DNA of 64,000 nucleotides from Marilutibacter penaei (GCF_014145395.1 NZ_JACHTE010000004.1:282047-346046), one strand, 5' to 3'. Shown: positions 27,938 to 37,593, counted from the first letter of the stretch. Notes: generated by a model from the sequence alone, not told the origin. Program-made: numbers and translations.

Positions 27938-28603
27938 ATGCCGCACGTCCACCCGCACGCACACGCCCACCAGCACGCCCGTACCCGAACCCGGGAGCGC
28001 CGCCACCGGCTGGCCCACGAGGCCGCCCGGCTGATGGCCGAGGGCGGCATGCTGGACTTCCACCAGGCCAAACTGAAAGCGGCGCAGCGCCTGGGCATCC
28101 ACGATGACGCCTCACTTCCGCGCAACCGCGAGATCGAGGACGCGCTGCGCGAGTACCAGCGGCTGTTCCAGCGCGACAGCTGGGGCGAAGTGCGGCGGCG
28201 CCGGGAAGCCGCGTTGCATGCACTGGAGTTCTTCGCGCCGTTCTCGCCGCGCCTGGTGGGCGCCGTCCTGGAGGGCACGGCCGATGCGCGCAGCCCGGTA
28301 TGCCTGCACCTGCATGACGACGACCCCGACGCCGTGCAGCGTTTCCTGGAGCAGCACCGCATCCCGGTGGAGGGCCGCAGCCGGCAGGCCAGGCTGGACC
28401 GCGAGCGCAGCTGCTCGGTCCCGGTCTGGGTGTTCGCCGCCGACGCGCTCGCCTTCGACCTCACCGTGCTGCCGCGCGTGGTGTTGCGCCAGGCGCCGCT
28501 GTCGGGCATCGACGAGAAACCGATGGATCGCGCCTCCGCAGCGCGACTGCGGCAGATCCTGGCCGATGAGGAAATCGAAGCCTACGTCCCGCCCGGCGGG
28601 TAA
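27938..28603 (+). CDS. Conserved hypothetical protein, possible nucleotidyltransferase-like fold
   Basis: The 221-residue protein begins with six alternating histidines (positions 3, 5, 7, 9, 11, 13). A basic helix follows (RHRLAHEAARLMAEGGMLDF), then HQAKLKAAQRLGI. The middle segment FSPRLVGAVLEGTADARSP followed by VCLHLHDDDPDAVQRFL looks like the strand-helix-strand core of small nucleotidyltransferases. That assignment is only a resemblance. I recognise it as a conserved protein of gammaproteobacteria without a defined role. GGAGG lies 7 nt before the ATG at 27938, so the histidine-rich start is credible. It is convergent with gltA. Confidence 0.6.
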   Translation: MPHVHPHAHAHQHARTRTRERRHRLAHEAARLMAEGGMLDFHQAKLKAAQRLGIHDDASLPRNREIEDALREYQRLFQRDSWGEVRRRREAALHALEFFAPFSPRLVGAVLEGTADARSPVCLHLHDDDPDAVQRFLEQHRIPVEGRSRQARLDRERSCSVPVWVFAADALAFDLTVLPRVVLRQAPLSGIDEKPMDRASAARLRQILADEEIEAYVPPGG

Positions 28604-28644
28604 GTACGCGTCACGCTGGCGGGCAGCGCGGCCCGACAAACGAA

Positions 28645-28667
28645 ACGCCCCGCATGAAGCGGGGCGT
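28645..28667 (-). terminator. Intrinsic terminator of gltA
   Basis: A 9-bp perfect stem (ACGCCCCGC and complement) with a 5-nt loop is followed on the minus strand by TTCGTTTGTC. It lies 24 nt after the gltA stop. Confidence 0.75.
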
Positions 28668-28690
28668 CGGTGCAACGATCGGCGGCGCGA

Positions 28691-29995
28691 TCAGCGCTTG
28701 CCGATGTCGACGTAGTCGCGCGGCGTGGCGCCGGTGTAGATCTGCCGCGGGCGGCCGATCTTGTTCTCGGGATCGACCTGCTGCTCGAGCCAGTGCGCCA
28801 CCCAGCCCGCAGTGCGGCCGATCGCGAACATGACCGTGAACATCTCGGTCGGGATCTTCAGGGCCTTGTAGATGATGCCACTGTAGAAATCCACGTTGGG
28901 GTAGAGCTTGCGCTGCACGAAGTAGTCGTCCTTCAGCGCCGCCTCCTCCAGCTTCAGCGCCACGTCCAGCAGCGGGTCGTTGACCCCCAGCTCACCCAGC
29001 ACCTTGTGGGTCATCTCGCGGATGATCTTGGCGCGCGGGTCGAAGTTCTTGTACACGCGATGGCCGAAGCCCATCAGGCGGAAGCTGTCGTTCTTGTCCT
29101 TCGCGCGGGCGACGGCGGCATCCACCTTGTCCGCGGTACCGATCTCCGCCAGCATCTTCAGCACGGCTTCGTTGGCGCCACCGTGCGCGGGACCCCACAA
29201 CGCGGTGATGCCCGCGGCGACGGACGCGTAGGGATTCGCGCCGGTCGAGCCGACCAGCCGGACGGTCGAGGTCGACGCGTTCTGCTCGTGGTCGGCATGC
29301 AGGATGAACAGCAGGTCCAGCGCCTTCGCCACGACCGGATTGATCTCCAGCGGCTCGCTCGGGACCTCGAACATCATGTGCAGGAAGCGGTTGACGTAGT
29401 CGAGGTTGTTCCGCGGGAAGCGGATCGGCCAGCCGATCGAATAGCGATAGGCGGCGGCGGCCAGGGTTGGCATCTTCGCCAGCAGGCGGATGGCGGCCAG
29501 GCGGCGCTGCTCGGGATCCTCGAGGTCCAGCGTGTCGTGGTAGAACGCCGACAGCGAGGCCGTGGTCCCGGCCAGCATGGCCATCGGGTGCGCGTCGTAC
29601 TGGAAGCCCTGGAAGAAGTTCTTCAGGCGCTCGTGCATCATCGTGTGATGCGTGACCTCGTGCTCGAAGGTCGCGAACTCGGCCTCGGTGGGCAGCTCGC
29701 CGTTCATCAGCAGGTAGGCGACCTCGAGGAAGCTCGACTTCTCGGCGAGCTGCTCGATGGGATAGCCGCGATACAGCAGCACGCCCTCGTCACCATCGAT
29801 GTAGGTGATCGCCGACTTGCAGCTGGCAGTGGCGGTGAAACCGGGATCGTAGGTGAAACAGCCGGTTTCCTTCGGCAGGCGGGCGACATCGATGCACGGC
29901 GCGCCCATCGTCGGGTGCTGCACGGGCAGGACGACATTCTTGTCGCCGGCGGCAAGGGTGACCTCGGTGAGGCCAGACTTGGTCGAATCGGACAC
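28691..29995 (-). CDS. gltA: Type II citrate synthase
   Basis: The 434-residue enzyme condenses oxaloacetate with acetyl-CoA, the entry step of the TCA cycle. It shows the N-terminal domain of the hexameric NADH-sensitive type ([40 protein letters not shown]). Catalytic histidines lie in [15 protein letters not shown] and [16 protein letters not shown], and the catalytic aspartate in [13 protein letters not shown] start at 29995 is favoured because AGGAG precedes it at 7-nt spacing; this AGGAG would otherwise fall inside the coding sequence starting at the ATG at 30010. A possible -10 (GATAAT) lies about 105 nt upstream. Confidence 0.95.
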   Translation of the reverse strand: MSDSTKSGLTEVTLAAGDKNVVLPVQHPTMGAPCIDVARLPKETGCFTYDPGFTATASCKSAITYIDGDEGVLLYRGYPIEQLAEKSSFLEVAYLLMNGELPTEAEFATFEHEVTHHTMMHERLKNFFQGFQYDAHPMAMLAGTTASLSAFYHDTLDLEDPEQRRLAAIRLLAKMPTLAAAAYRYSIGWPIRFPRNNLDYVNRFLHMMFEVPSEPLEINPVVAKALDLLFILHADHEQNASTSTVRLVGSTGANPYASVAAGITALWGPAHGGANEAVLKMLAEIGTADKVDAAVARAKDKNDSFRLMGFGHRVYKNFDPRAKIIREMTHKVLGELGVNDPLLDVALKLEEAALKDDYFVQRKLYPNVDFYSGIIYKALKIPTEMFTVMFAIGRTAGWVAHWLEQQVDPENKIGRPRQIYTGATPRDYVDIGKR

Positions 29996-30101
29996 GGACA
30001 CACTCCTCATGTCGACGTGCGCGACGGGGACCGCCGGGCACGGAGGGGGGACGAAGGATCACGGCGGGGCGACCCGCGGGGCCGCCGGCCGCAACCTGCT
30101 G

Positions 30102-30107
30102 ATTATC
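30102..30107 (-). promoter_or_regulatory. Candidate -10 element of gltA
   Basis: On the minus strand the sequence GCGATAATCAG contains GATAAT, one mismatch from consensus, in a GC-rich region about 105 nt upstream of gltA. The -35 region 17 nt upstream (GCCGAC) is weak. Tentative. Confidence 0.35.
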
Positions 30108-30222
30108 GCACAAGCCCCGTCAGGGTCGGCTTGATGCGCAGGGTACGCGACGCTCGGGTCCTGGGCGGACGCCATGTCCATACGGCAGAGTCCGGTCAGG
30201 TACGGTCACGACCCCGGAAACA

Positions 30223-30250
30223 ACAACGGCCGCCTCTCGGCAGCCGTTGT
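30223..30250 (-). terminator. Probable terminator of rpmE
   Basis: An 8-bp stem (ACAACGGC and complement) closes a 12-nt GC-rich loop that can pair further. It is followed on the minus strand by TTGTTTCCGG and lies 23 nt beyond the L31 stop codon. Confidence 0.6.
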
Positions 30251-30273
30251 GCGGAAACGACGCGTCGCGCCGC

Positions 30274-30519
30274 TTACTTCTTGGCGTAGCGGTTGCGGAA
30301 CTTGTCGATGCGACCGCTGGTATCCATGATCTTGTGCTTGCCCGTGTAGAACGGGTGCGACGCCGACGAAATGTCGACCTTGATCAGCGGATACTCGTTG
30401 CCGTCCTCGAACTTCACCGATTCCTTGCTGTCGAGCGTGGAACGGGTGAGGAACTGGAAGTCCGTGGTGACGTCCTGGAAGACGACTTCGCGGTATTCGG
30501 GATGGATGCCGGCCTTCAT
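30274..30519 (-). CDS. rpmE2: 50S ribosomal protein L31, type B
   Basis: The 81-residue product starts [16 protein letters not shown] and contains [30 protein letters not shown] and [16 protein letters not shown]. This matches the type B (C-minus) form of L31, which lacks the zinc-binding cysteines of type A; no cysteine is present. Type B L31 is often the zinc-independent paralogue induced under zinc limitation, but no Zur-like box was recognised here. ATG at 30519 has GGTGAG 5 nt upstream. A well spaced promoter lies just upstream and a terminator downstream, so this is a monocistronic unit. Confidence 0.95.
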   Translation of the reverse strand: MKAGIHPEYREVVFQDVTTDFQFLTRSTLDSKESVKFEDGNEYPLIKVDISSASHPFYTGKHKIMDTSGRIDKFRNRYAKK

Positions 30520-30552
30520 GGCACTCACCAATATGTCGGATGGAAGCCGCGC

Positions 30553-30581
30553 AGTATAGCGACGCTCCCCGGGGGAAGCAA
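30553..30581 (-). promoter_or_regulatory. Predicted sigma-70 promoter of rpmE2
   Basis: On the minus strand TTGCTT (30581-30576) and TATACT (30558-30553) have a 17-nt spacer and end 33 nt before the L31 start codon. This is one of the best -35/-10 pairs in the window. Confidence 0.6.
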
Positions 30582-30620
30582 GTCGTCCACGTGCGCGCGG
30601 CAGGTACTCCGGCGAAGCGT

Positions 30621-31565
30621 TCAGGCAGGCACCGCTCCAGCCAGGGCGTCGCGTACCTGTTTCTCGAACAGGTCCTGGTCGTAGGCCATGAGGAGCCTCG
30701 CATTGTCCGGCCGTCCCGTCTGCCGCCGCCAGTCCACCACCGTGGCGCCCCGGCTGTGGCGCCCTTCCAGCGCGACCGCGAGCGGCCTGCACTCGACCCG
30801 CCGGGCACCCGAAGGCTGGAGGGCCCATGCCATCGCCAGCGCATCCGCACAGAACCAGCGATCGCCGCGACGGTCCAACGACCACATGCGGGTCTGGTGG
30901 GAGATCGCATCGTAGAAGCGCGCCCGCGGGCCCTCGGCGGCGAGCCACTCGACCACGTCGTCATGGGCGAGGCTGTGGGCCACGGTGGCTTCCCAATCGG
31001 CGAGGTCGATGTCCGGGAATGCCTCGAACACGATGTGCGCGGCCTCCGGATCGAAATGGATGTTGAACTCGGCGGACGGCGTGATATTGCCCTGCCCCGT
31101 GACGGCGCCGCCCATGACGACGACGCGCGCGATGCGCGACGGCAGGGTCGGGTCCAGGCGGACGGCCAGGGCGATATTGGTCAGCGGCCCGAGGGCGACC
31201 AGCAGCAGGCGACCGGCATGCGCGTGCGAGAGCCGGATCAGGGCCAGCGCGGCATGTTCGGTTTCGGCGTGCCGCACGGGTGGCGACAGGCCGGCATCCC
31301 CGAACCCGTCGGCCCCGTGCACGTCCGCCGCGTCGGGCGCCGGGTGCAACAGCGGGGTCGGGCAGCCGGGAAAGACGGGCACGTCGGCCCCGGCGACTTC
31401 GCACAGCTTCATCGCGTTTCGGACCGTGTGCGCCAGGCCGACGTTACCGGCCGCGATGCCGAGGCCGACCACGCGGTGATCGGGATCCGAGAGCGCCATC
31501 AGCACGGCGAGGGCGTCGTCGACGCCAGGGTCGGTATCGATGAACAGCGGGATGGGGTGCGTCAT
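30621..31565 (-). CDS. Inosine-uridine preferring nucleoside hydrolase family protein
   Basis: The 314-residue protein has the calcium-binding aspartate cluster [13 protein letters not shown] near the N-terminus, the loop [12 protein letters not shown], and the motif [14 protein letters not shown] followed by [18 protein letters not shown]. These mark the nucleoside hydrolase family, which cleaves ribonucleosides to base and ribose. The C-terminal motif, usually HDPLA with a catalytic histidine, reads FCADALAMA, so the histidine is missing while the calcium-binding aspartate remains. Activity or specificity may differ from classic IUNH. ATG at 31565 is chosen because the conserved strand begins immediately after. 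It lies 44 nt after recG on the same strand. Confidence 0.87.
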   Translation of the reverse strand: MTHPIPLFIDTDPGVDDALAVLMALSDPDHRVVGLGIAAGNVGLAHTVRNAMKLCEVAGADVPVFPGCPTPLLHPAPDAADVHGADGFGDAGLSPPVRHAETEHAALALIRLSHAHAGRLLLVALGPLTNIALAVRLDPTLPSRIARVVVMGGAVTGQGNITPSAEFNIHFDPEAAHIVFEAFPDIDLADWEATVAHSLAHDDVVEWLAAEGPRARFYDAISHQTRMWSLDRRGDRWFCADALAMAWALQPSGARRVECRPLAVALEGRHSRGATVVDWRRQTGRPDNARLLMAYDQDLFEKQVRDALAGAVPA

Positions 31566-31609
31566 GCGACCAGTATGCCGGGCCACGGCGGCATCCGCTT
31601 GCGCACGGC

Positions 31610-33724
31610 TCAGGCCGATGCGTAGCGGGCCGCACCCCCCACCCAGCGCGCGACGATGCGTTCGGCCAGGGCAGGCGCCTCGACCATCAGGTGCTCGCCG
31701 ACCTCGTGGACGGTCGGCAAGAGGTCGGCATCGCGTGCCAGGTCGGCCACGCGGAAGCCCGCCAGGCCGGTCTGCCGGGTGCCCAGCAGCTCGCCTGGGC
31801 CCCGCAGTTCGAGGTCCTTCTCGGCGATCACGAAGCCGTCCTGGGTCTGCCGCATGGTTTCCAGTCGCTGCTTCGCCAGCGCGGACAGGGGCGGCTGGTA
31901 CAGCAGCACGCAGTTCGACGCGGCGCTGCCCCGCCCCACCCGGCCACGCAGCTGGTGGAGCTGGGCCAGGCCCAGCCTCTCGGCATTCTCGATGATCATC
32001 AGCGAGGCATTGGGGACGTCGACGCCCACCTCGATCACGGTCGTCGCGACGAGCAGGTCGATCTCGCCGTCCTTGAAGGCCCGCATCGCGGACTGCTTCT
32101 GCGCCGGCTTCATGCGGCCATGGACCAGGCCGACCCGCACCCCCCGCAACTGCTTGCCGAGGTCTTCGAACGTGGACTGCGCGGCCTGTGCGACGACCTC
32201 GTCGCTGTCATCGATCAGGGTGCAGACCCAGTACGCCTGCCGTCCCTCGGCGCACGCGGCGCGGATGCGCTCGACGAGTTCCGGCCGCCGCTCCCCACTG
32301 AGCACGATGGTCTGTACCGGCGTGCGTCCGGGCGGCAGTTCGTCGATCGCGGATACGTCCAGGTCGGCATAGGCCGACATCGCCAGCGTGCGCGGGATCG
32401 GCGTGGCGGTCATGACCAGCTGGTGCGGTACTGCGCCGGGCGCATCGACCGTACCTCCACTGCCCTTGTCGCGCAGCGCGAGCCGCTGGTGGACGCCAAA
32501 CCGGTGCTGTTCGTCGACGATGGCCAGCGCGAGGTCGCGGAAAGCCACGCCCTGCTGCATGAGCGCATGCGTGCCAACGACAACCTGCGCCTCGCCGGAC
32601 GCGACATCCTCGAGCACGCGCGTCCGGGCCCGCCCGGTGACCTTGCCGGCCAGCCAGGCGACGTTGATGCCCAGCGGTTCCAGCCAGCCCGTCAGGTTGG
32701 CCAGGTGCTGCTCGGCCAGCAGCTCGGTAGGCGCCATCAGCGCCGCCTGACGCCCCGATGCCACCGCGTGCAGGGCCGCCATCGCCGCCACCACGGTCTT
32801 GCCCGAGCCGACGTCGCCCTGCACCAGCCGCAGCATGGGACGTGGCTGGGCGAGGTCGTCCCGGATCTCGCCGTAGACCCGCTGCTGCGCACCTGTCAGG
32901 GCGAATGGCAGCGCCACGAGCAGGCGCTTCGACAGACGCGCGTCCGGCAGCGCAGGCGCGGCATGCGCCTGCTGCGCGAGGCGCTGGCGCCGCAGGCTGA
33001 GGTGGTGGGCGAGCAGCTCCTCGATCGCCAGCCTGCGCTGCGCGGGATGCAGGCCGAGGACCAGCGCGCGGATGTCCGCCGAGGGTGGCGGGCGATGCAC
33101 GGTGACCAGCGCTTCACGCAGGGTTGGCCAGTCCATCGCCTCGCGCAGGGACGCAGGCAGCAGTTCAAGCGCGGCATCATCCGGCAGCCGATCCAGCGCA
33201 AGGCCCACGAGGCGGCGCAACGTGGCGGGCCCGACGCCTTCGACTGCGGGATAGACCGGATCGAGGGTGCCTTCCAGCGGGGCTTCATCCAGACCCAGCA
33301 CCCGGTAGCTGGGATGCACGATCTCCAGGCCATGCTGGCCGGGACGCGGCGTGCCATAGCAGCGCACCCGCGTGCCCGGCTGGAACTGGGCCACCTGCGC
33401 TGCCCTGAAATGGAAGAAGCGCAGCACGACGGTGCCCGGGCCGTCGTCGCACAGGGCCACCCGCAGCATCGGCCGGTAACGGAAACCGCGCTCGACCGCC
33501 TCGACGCGGCCCTCGACCTGCGCGGCGACGCCGGGCACGAGCGCGGCCACCGGCGTGATCGAAGTGCGGTCCTCGTACTGCCGCGGCAGGTGCAGCCACA
33601 GGTCCTGCAGGTCGACGAGACCACGCGCCGCAAGCTTTTCCGCGAGCTTCGGACCCACACCCGGCAGCGCCGTCAGAGGTGACGGGCGCGTGTCGACGGC
33701 GGGTCGTGGCGAGCGGCTGGGCAT
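31610..33724 (-). CDS. recG: ATP-dependent DNA helicase RecG
   Basis: The 704-residue protein has the RecG layout. An N-terminal helix-hairpin segment (LTALPGVGPKLAEKLAARG) and an OB-fold wedge domain (DRTSITPVAALVPGVAAQVE) bind branched DNA. The helicase core shows Walker A GDVGSGKT, the DEQH box IVDEQHRFGVHQR, motif III MTATPIPRTLAMSAY, and motifs V/VI VIEVGVDVPNA and QLRGRVGRG. It reverses stalled forks and migrates junctions. ATG at 33724 gives the family-typical N-terminus. The TonB-receptor terminator at 33761-33782 separates it from the upstream accessory block, so recG needs its own promoter. Confidence 0.96.
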   Translation of the reverse strand: MPSRSPRPAVDTRPSPLTALPGVGPKLAEKLAARGLVDLQDLWLHLPRQYEDRTSITPVAALVPGVAAQVEGRVEAVERGFRYRPMLRVALCDDGPGTVVLRFFHFRAAQVAQFQPGTRVRCYGTPRPGQHGLEIVHPSYRVLGLDEAPLEGTLDPVYPAVEGVGPATLRRLVGLALDRLPDDAALELLPASLREAMDWPTLREALVTVHRPPPSADIRALVLGLHPAQRRLAIEELLAHHLSLRRQRLAQQAHAAPALPDARLSKRLLVALPFALTGAQQRVYGEIRDDLAQPRPMLRLVQGDVGSGKTVVAAMAALHAVASGRQAALMAPTELLAEQHLANLTGWLEPLGINVAWLAGKVTGRARTRVLEDVASGEAQVVVGTHALMQQGVAFRDLALAIVDEQHRFGVHQRLALRDKGSGGTVDAPGAVPHQLVMTATPIPRTLAMSAYADLDVSAIDELPPGRTPVQTIVLSGERRPELVERIRAACAEGRQAYWVCTLIDDSDEVVAQAAQSTFEDLGKQLRGVRVGLVHGRMKPAQKQSAMRAFKDGEIDLLVATTVIEVGVDVPNASLMIIENAERLGLAQLHQLRGRVGRGSAASNCVLLYQPPLSALAKQRLETMRQTQDGFVIAEKDLELRGPGELLGTRQTGLAGFRVADLARDADLLPTVHEVGEHLMVEAPALAERIVARWVGGAARYASA

Positions 33725-33760
33725 GGGACAAGGATGCCGCGCAGCCGGAAAAAACAAAAA

Positions 33761-33782
33761 CCCCGGCACACCGGTGCCGGGG
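33761..33782 (-). terminator. Strong intrinsic terminator of the TonB-receptor gene
   Basis: A 9-bp perfect stem (CCCCGGCAC and complement) with a 4-nt loop is followed on the minus strand by TTTTTGTTTTTTCC. This is the most classical terminator in the window and lies about 60 nt past the receptor stop codon. Confidence 0.88.
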
Positions 33783-33843
33783 TGGGGAACGGGAGATGCC
33801 GGTCGACCGCTCGCCGGCACCCCGCCTCAAGCCACTTGCAGGC

Positions 33844-36273
33844 TCAGAACCGTGCGCTCATCTCCACGCCCCAGGTACGTGGCGTGTTCATGCGCGCACC
33901 GACGGTCCCCAGCACGGTCTTGCCGTAGGTACCGAGTGCGGTCACGTACTGGTTGTCGAAGATGTTGTTGCCGTAGGCCGCGAGGCCGAAGCGACCGGTC
34001 GCCGACGTCCAGCCGAGCCGCAGGTCGGTGAACTCGCGGGCCTCGCCGAGGCGCAAGGCCGGGCTGACGCCGCAGGTGCCCTGGCTCTGCGACTCGTCGC
34101 TGCAACGCGTGTCGTCCCGGTAGGCATGGCGCAAGGCCAGGCGTACGTCGCCCGCGTCACCCAGGTCCCATGCATAGCTGGCACCTGCGGCGAAGGACCA
34201 CTTCGGCACCCCGGTCGGCTGGCCGCTGACGTCGATGCCTTCCGGCGTCACGTAGTCCTTGTAGGTCGCGTCGATGTACGCGGCATTGAAGTCCAGCGCG
34301 AGGCCGCGCGTCGCCTGCCACCTCGTGTTGAACTCGACGCCATAGGCCTCCAGGTCCGAGGTGTCGACGACGTAGCGCGGGATCGAAGGCGTGGTGTCCA
34401 GCCGGATCGCCTGGCGGTTGTCGTACACGTAGTAGAAGCCGGACGCTTCATACTGCAACCGGTAGTCGGGCAGCACGTGCTTGATGCCGGTCTCGAAGTT
34501 CCACACGTCCTCGTTGTCGAACTCGCTGTCGATCTGCAGCGCGTTGAAACCACCCGCCTTGTAGCCCTTGGCCAGCGACGCATAGCCCATCAGGTTGTCG
34601 CTGAAGTGGTAGTCCGCGACGAAGCGCGGGCTCAGGTCGTCCCAGCTCTGCGAGTCGCCATTGAGCACGCCCTTGTTCATCATCGCCGGCGGGTCGATGA
34701 AGGCGACGTCGAACTCGTACATCGAACGCGGGATACCCAGCAGGGTGAAAAGGCCCATCGCCTCCATCTGGTCCAGCGTCGCGTCGAGCCCCGGCGCGTA
34801 CCTGTGGTCGTTGAACCAGGTGAATTCCTTCTCGTCGCGCGTGTATCGCAGGCCGACGGTCAGGTTGAAGCGGTCGTTCACATGCCAGATGACATCGCCG
34901 TAAAGGGCATACGCGGTCGTGTCCAGGGTGTTGGCAAACGTCTCGTTCCAGGCGTGTCCCATCAGCGAAAGCGGGATGCCGTACTGCTGCATCACCAGGC
35001 TGGTGAAGCCGAACAGCGAGCCGTCGGGCGTCGGCGCCAGGCCCAGGTTGCGGACCATGGTGTCCGCCGAGTCGGTGAACAGGTTCACCTCGCTGGTCTG
35101 GTCCGCGCTTTCGTGGAAGTAGCTGGCGCCGGCGACCCAGTCCAGCGCGCCCGTCGAGCCGCTGAACTTGAACTCCTGGTAGACGTTACGGTTGCTCTCG
35201 GTATTGGTCGAGTCGACGTACAGGTACCGGCGGTCGGTGCCGTCTTCCTCGACCCGGTTCAGCGAGTCGTAGTCATGCCACGCGGTCGTCGAGGTCAGGT
35301 TGCCCCAGGTGAACGCGTGGTCGATGACGAGGGTCAGGCCATCGAAGCGGCGAGACTCTTCGTTCCCTTCCACGTCCACGGTCGCGGGCGTTTCGCGCGG
35401 ATCGAGGTATGCCGTCTCGTCGAGCGGCAAAGGCGGCAGGCCCGGGACCGCCGGCAACGGCACCACGCCAATCGTCGCCTGGCCCAGCTGGTCGAGGTTC
35501 TCGTGGTCCCACGTGATCCAGGCCGTGGTGTTGTCGCCGAAGCGGGTCTGGAACGAGGCGCGCGTGGCCCAGGTGTTCTCCGGCGCGAGGTCCTCGCCGG
35601 TATTCGCGTCCTGGATCCAGCCATCGGCGTGGTTGAACAGGCCGTTGAGGCGGAAGGCCGATGCCTCGCCGACCGGGATGTTGGCCATCGCCTGCAGGTA
35701 CTGCTTGCCATGTTCGCCCAGGCGGACGGTCGCCGCCGCCTCGGTCTCGAGGCCCGGGCGATTGGTGATGATGGAGATCGCACCCGCCGCCGTGTTGCGG
35801 CCGAACAGGGTGCCCTGCGGACCCTTCAGCACTTCGATGCGCTGGACGTCGGTGAAGGGCAGCAACACGCCACCGCCGCGGCCCGCATACACGCCATCGA
35901 CGTAGACGCCCACCGCCGGGTCGGTGCCGATGCCGAAGTCCTCGGTCGCGATGCCACGCAGTTCGAACCGGGGCTGTGTAGGCTGCTGGCCATCGATCAC
36001 CAGGCCGGGAACGAACGCATCGATGTCGCTGAGGTCCTCGGCGGCGACGTCGCTGATCAGGGTCTGGTCGACGACCTGCAGCGCGATCGGCACGTCCTGC
36101 AGCTCCTGCTCCCGGCTCTGGGCCGTCACGGTGATCGCATCGAGCGTCACGGCGTCCGGCGGGTCCGCAGCGTCCTGGGGCGCGGCGAAGGCGACGGTTG
36201 CGGCGCTCGCGGCGAGGCTGCCGAACAGGGCCTGGCGGATGCGCAGGCTCAATGGATGCGTGCGGACGGTCAT
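33844..36273 (-). CDS. TonB-dependent outer-membrane receptor
   Basis: The 809-residue protein has a signal peptide ending in TVAFAA, a TonB-box-like segment (TLDAITVTAQSREQ), a plug domain (about 55-170: LSDIDAFVPGLVIDG, RIEVLKGPQGTLFGRNTAAG, ISIITNRP) and a 22-strand-type barrel ending in ARF. The terminal phenylalanine suits Bam-dependent insertion. The barrel resembles the broad iron-complex/IroN-like receptor group found widely in Xanthomonadales and sphingomonads, but the ligand cannot be inferred. The ATG at 36273 has GGGGGAA upstream. It follows the cytochrome and beta-helix lipoprotein genes on the same strand, with a 123-nt gap that could hold its own promoter, and ends in a strong terminator. 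Confidence 0.93.
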   Translation of the reverse strand: MTVRTHPLSLRIRQALFGSLAASAATVAFAAPQDAADPPDAVTLDAITVTAQSREQELQDVPIALQVVDQTLISDVAAEDLSDIDAFVPGLVIDGQQPTQPRFELRGIATEDFGIGTDPAVGVYVDGVYAGRGGGVLLPFTDVQRIEVLKGPQGTLFGRNTAAGAISIITNRPGLETEAAATVRLGEHGKQYLQAMANIPVGEASAFRLNGLFNHADGWIQDANTGEDLAPENTWATRASFQTRFGDNTTAWITWDHENLDQLGQATIGVVPLPAVPGLPPLPLDETAYLDPRETPATVDVEGNEESRRFDGLTLVIDHAFTWGNLTSTTAWHDYDSLNRVEEDGTDRRYLYVDSTNTESNRNVYQEFKFSGSTGALDWVAGASYFHESADQTSEVNLFTDSADTMVRNLGLAPTPDGSLFGFTSLVMQQYGIPLSLMGHAWNETFANTLDTTAYALYGDVIWHVNDRFNLTVGLRYTRDEKEFTWFNDHRYAPGLDATLDQMEAMGLFTLLGIPRSMYEFDVAFIDPPAMMNKGVLNGDSQSWDDLSPRFVADYHFSDNLMGYASLAKGYKAGGFNALQIDSEFDNEDVWNFETGIKHVLPDYRLQYEASGFYYVYDNRQAIRLDTTPSIPRYVVDTSDLEAYGVEFNTRWQATRGLALDFNAAYIDATYKDYVTPEGIDVSGQPTGVPKWSFAAGASYAWDLGDAGDVRLALRHAYRDDTRCSDESQSQGTCGVSPALRLGEAREFTDLRLGWTSATGRFGLAAYGNNIFDNQYVTALGTYGKTVLGTVGARMNTPRTWGVEMSARF

Positions 36274-36396
36274 GCGTGTTCCCCCATGATCTTGTGTGTT
36301 GTTGTCTTATGGTTGTCTGCGTCTCGCGTACCAGGCCCGCCGGCCGCATCCCTGCCATGGGTCCCCATCCCCATGCATTGCCGCGACCGCGCGGCC

Positions 36397-37593
36397 TCAT
36401 CCCCCGGTGTCGCAATCTCCATCCTGCTGCCTGATCCAGGCTTCGATCAGGGCCACGCCTTCGCGATGCACCACGCTTCGGCCCAGCTCCGGCATCATGA
36501 CGCCGGGGTCGTTGCTGGCCATGCGGAAGGTGAGGATCGACGCATCGGGATCTCCCGGGACGATCCCGTACTGGCGGTTCCCGGTCCCATACCCCGCAGC
36601 GATCGGCAGCTTGCAGCGGCCCAGTCGCAGGGGCTCGTCCACGTCGCTCGCCAACCACAGGCCCGACGTGTTGCCCGGCCCCGAGGGACTGTGGCAATGG
36701 CTGCAGTTGATGTCGAGGTAACTGCGCGCGCGCGCCTCAACAGTCGCCGAACCATCGTGGAACCGCGCGACACGGGGCACGTCACCCACCGAAGGCGCAC
36801 CTTCGAGGTAGCCCACTTCGGTCCAACGCTCGATCTGGTTCGCCTGCAGCACCACACCGTCCCCATCGACATAGTCGAAGTCGCGGTTGAGATGCCTGGC
36901 CTTGGGCCCGATCGGTGCGAGCGTGCGGCTCTGCAGGTCCACGCCATGGCACCCGGCGCACTGGTTCTGGTCGGGCACCGCATAGGTCGCCGGCTCCTCC
37001 TCGCCATCGGCCGACACCAGGGTCAGCGGCACCAGGTCGCCACTGCGCATCAGCCGGGCCTCGGTCTGCTCGGCGTTCCACACGTAAGGCAAGGCCACCC
37101 AACCCTCTTCGCGCCGGACCAGCAGCCGTGTCTCGATCAGGCGCACGTCGTCCAGCCTCAGCCCACCGCCCGGCAGGCGCCCTTCGCTGCCTTCGCTGCG
37201 CAGCACGCGGTCGGTCCCGCTCGACTCGCCCGGCAGTCGCGGGTAATAGAAGGTCTTGCTGATGACGGTGCCCACCGGGAATTCGAAGGTCTCGTCTTCC
37301 CTGTAAGCCGCGGCGACGCCCTCCGGCATCCACACGGTCCGGAGCTTGTGCGCATAGTCGGTGAACAACGGTGTGTTGAGGTCGTACGGCAGGACGCCCT
37401 CGACCGGCACCAGCGTGCCCTCGTGCACGTCGAACAGATGCCAGTCGGACAGCTGTGCCGGCTGCCCCTCCGCGTGGAACCGGACCCCGTCCGCCCCCTC
37501 GCCGCGTCCCGTGCAGGCCGCCAGCACGGCGGCCAGGACGACGACCGCCCAACCCGATACCTGGCGCAGCCGCGCCGACCGCGTTTCAGCCAC
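36397..37593 (-). CDS. SO2930-type dihaem c-type cytochrome lipoprotein
   Basis: The 398-residue product has a lipoprotein signal ending VLAAC (Cys27) and two haem c attachment sites: CAGCH at 212-216 and CSHCH at 297-301. The long haem-free N-terminal part (LSDWHLFDVHEGTLVPVEGV, PLFTDYAHKLRTVWMP) and the spacing match the family named after Shewanella SO_2930. The residue after the lipidated cysteine is Thr, compatible with the outer membrane by the enterobacterial rule. An electron-transfer or redox-enzyme role in the periplasm is inferred; no substrate is known to me. The GTG start at 37593 overlaps the beta-helix gene by 8 nt, so the two are translationally coupled. Confidence 0.85.
   Translation of the reverse strand: MAETRSARLRQVSGWAVVVLAAVLAACTGRGEGADGVRFHAEGQPAQLSDWHLFDVHEGTLVPVEGVLPYDLNTPLFTDYAHKLRTVWMPEGVAAAYREDETFEFPVGTVISKTFYYPRLPGESSGTDRVLRSEGSEGRLPGGGLRLDDVRLIETRLLVRREEGWVALPYVWNAEQTEARLMRSGDLVPLTLVSADGEEEPATYAVPDQNQCAGCHGVDLQSRTLAPIGPKARHLNRDFDYVDGDGVVLQANQIERWTEVGYLEGAPSVGDVPRVARFHDGSATVEARARSYLDINCSHCHSPSGPGNTSGLWLASDVDEPLRLGRCKLPIAAGYGTGNRQYGIVPGDPDASILTFRMASNDPGVMMPELGRSVVHREGVALIEAWIRQQDGDCDTGG

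Noticed and set aside
25880..28102. A 740-codon minus-strand open frame opposite mrcA
   Set aside because: All catalytic motifs of PBP1A are on the plus strand in this interval; the reverse frame has no domain.
28670..30289. A 539-codon plus-strand open frame opposite gltA
   Set aside because: Antisense to citrate synthase with intact catalytic motifs; no start signal or domain seen.
30520..30620. A Zur box upstream of the type B L31 gene
   Set aside because: No AT-rich palindrome of the Zur type was seen; only a plain -35/-10 promoter is supported.
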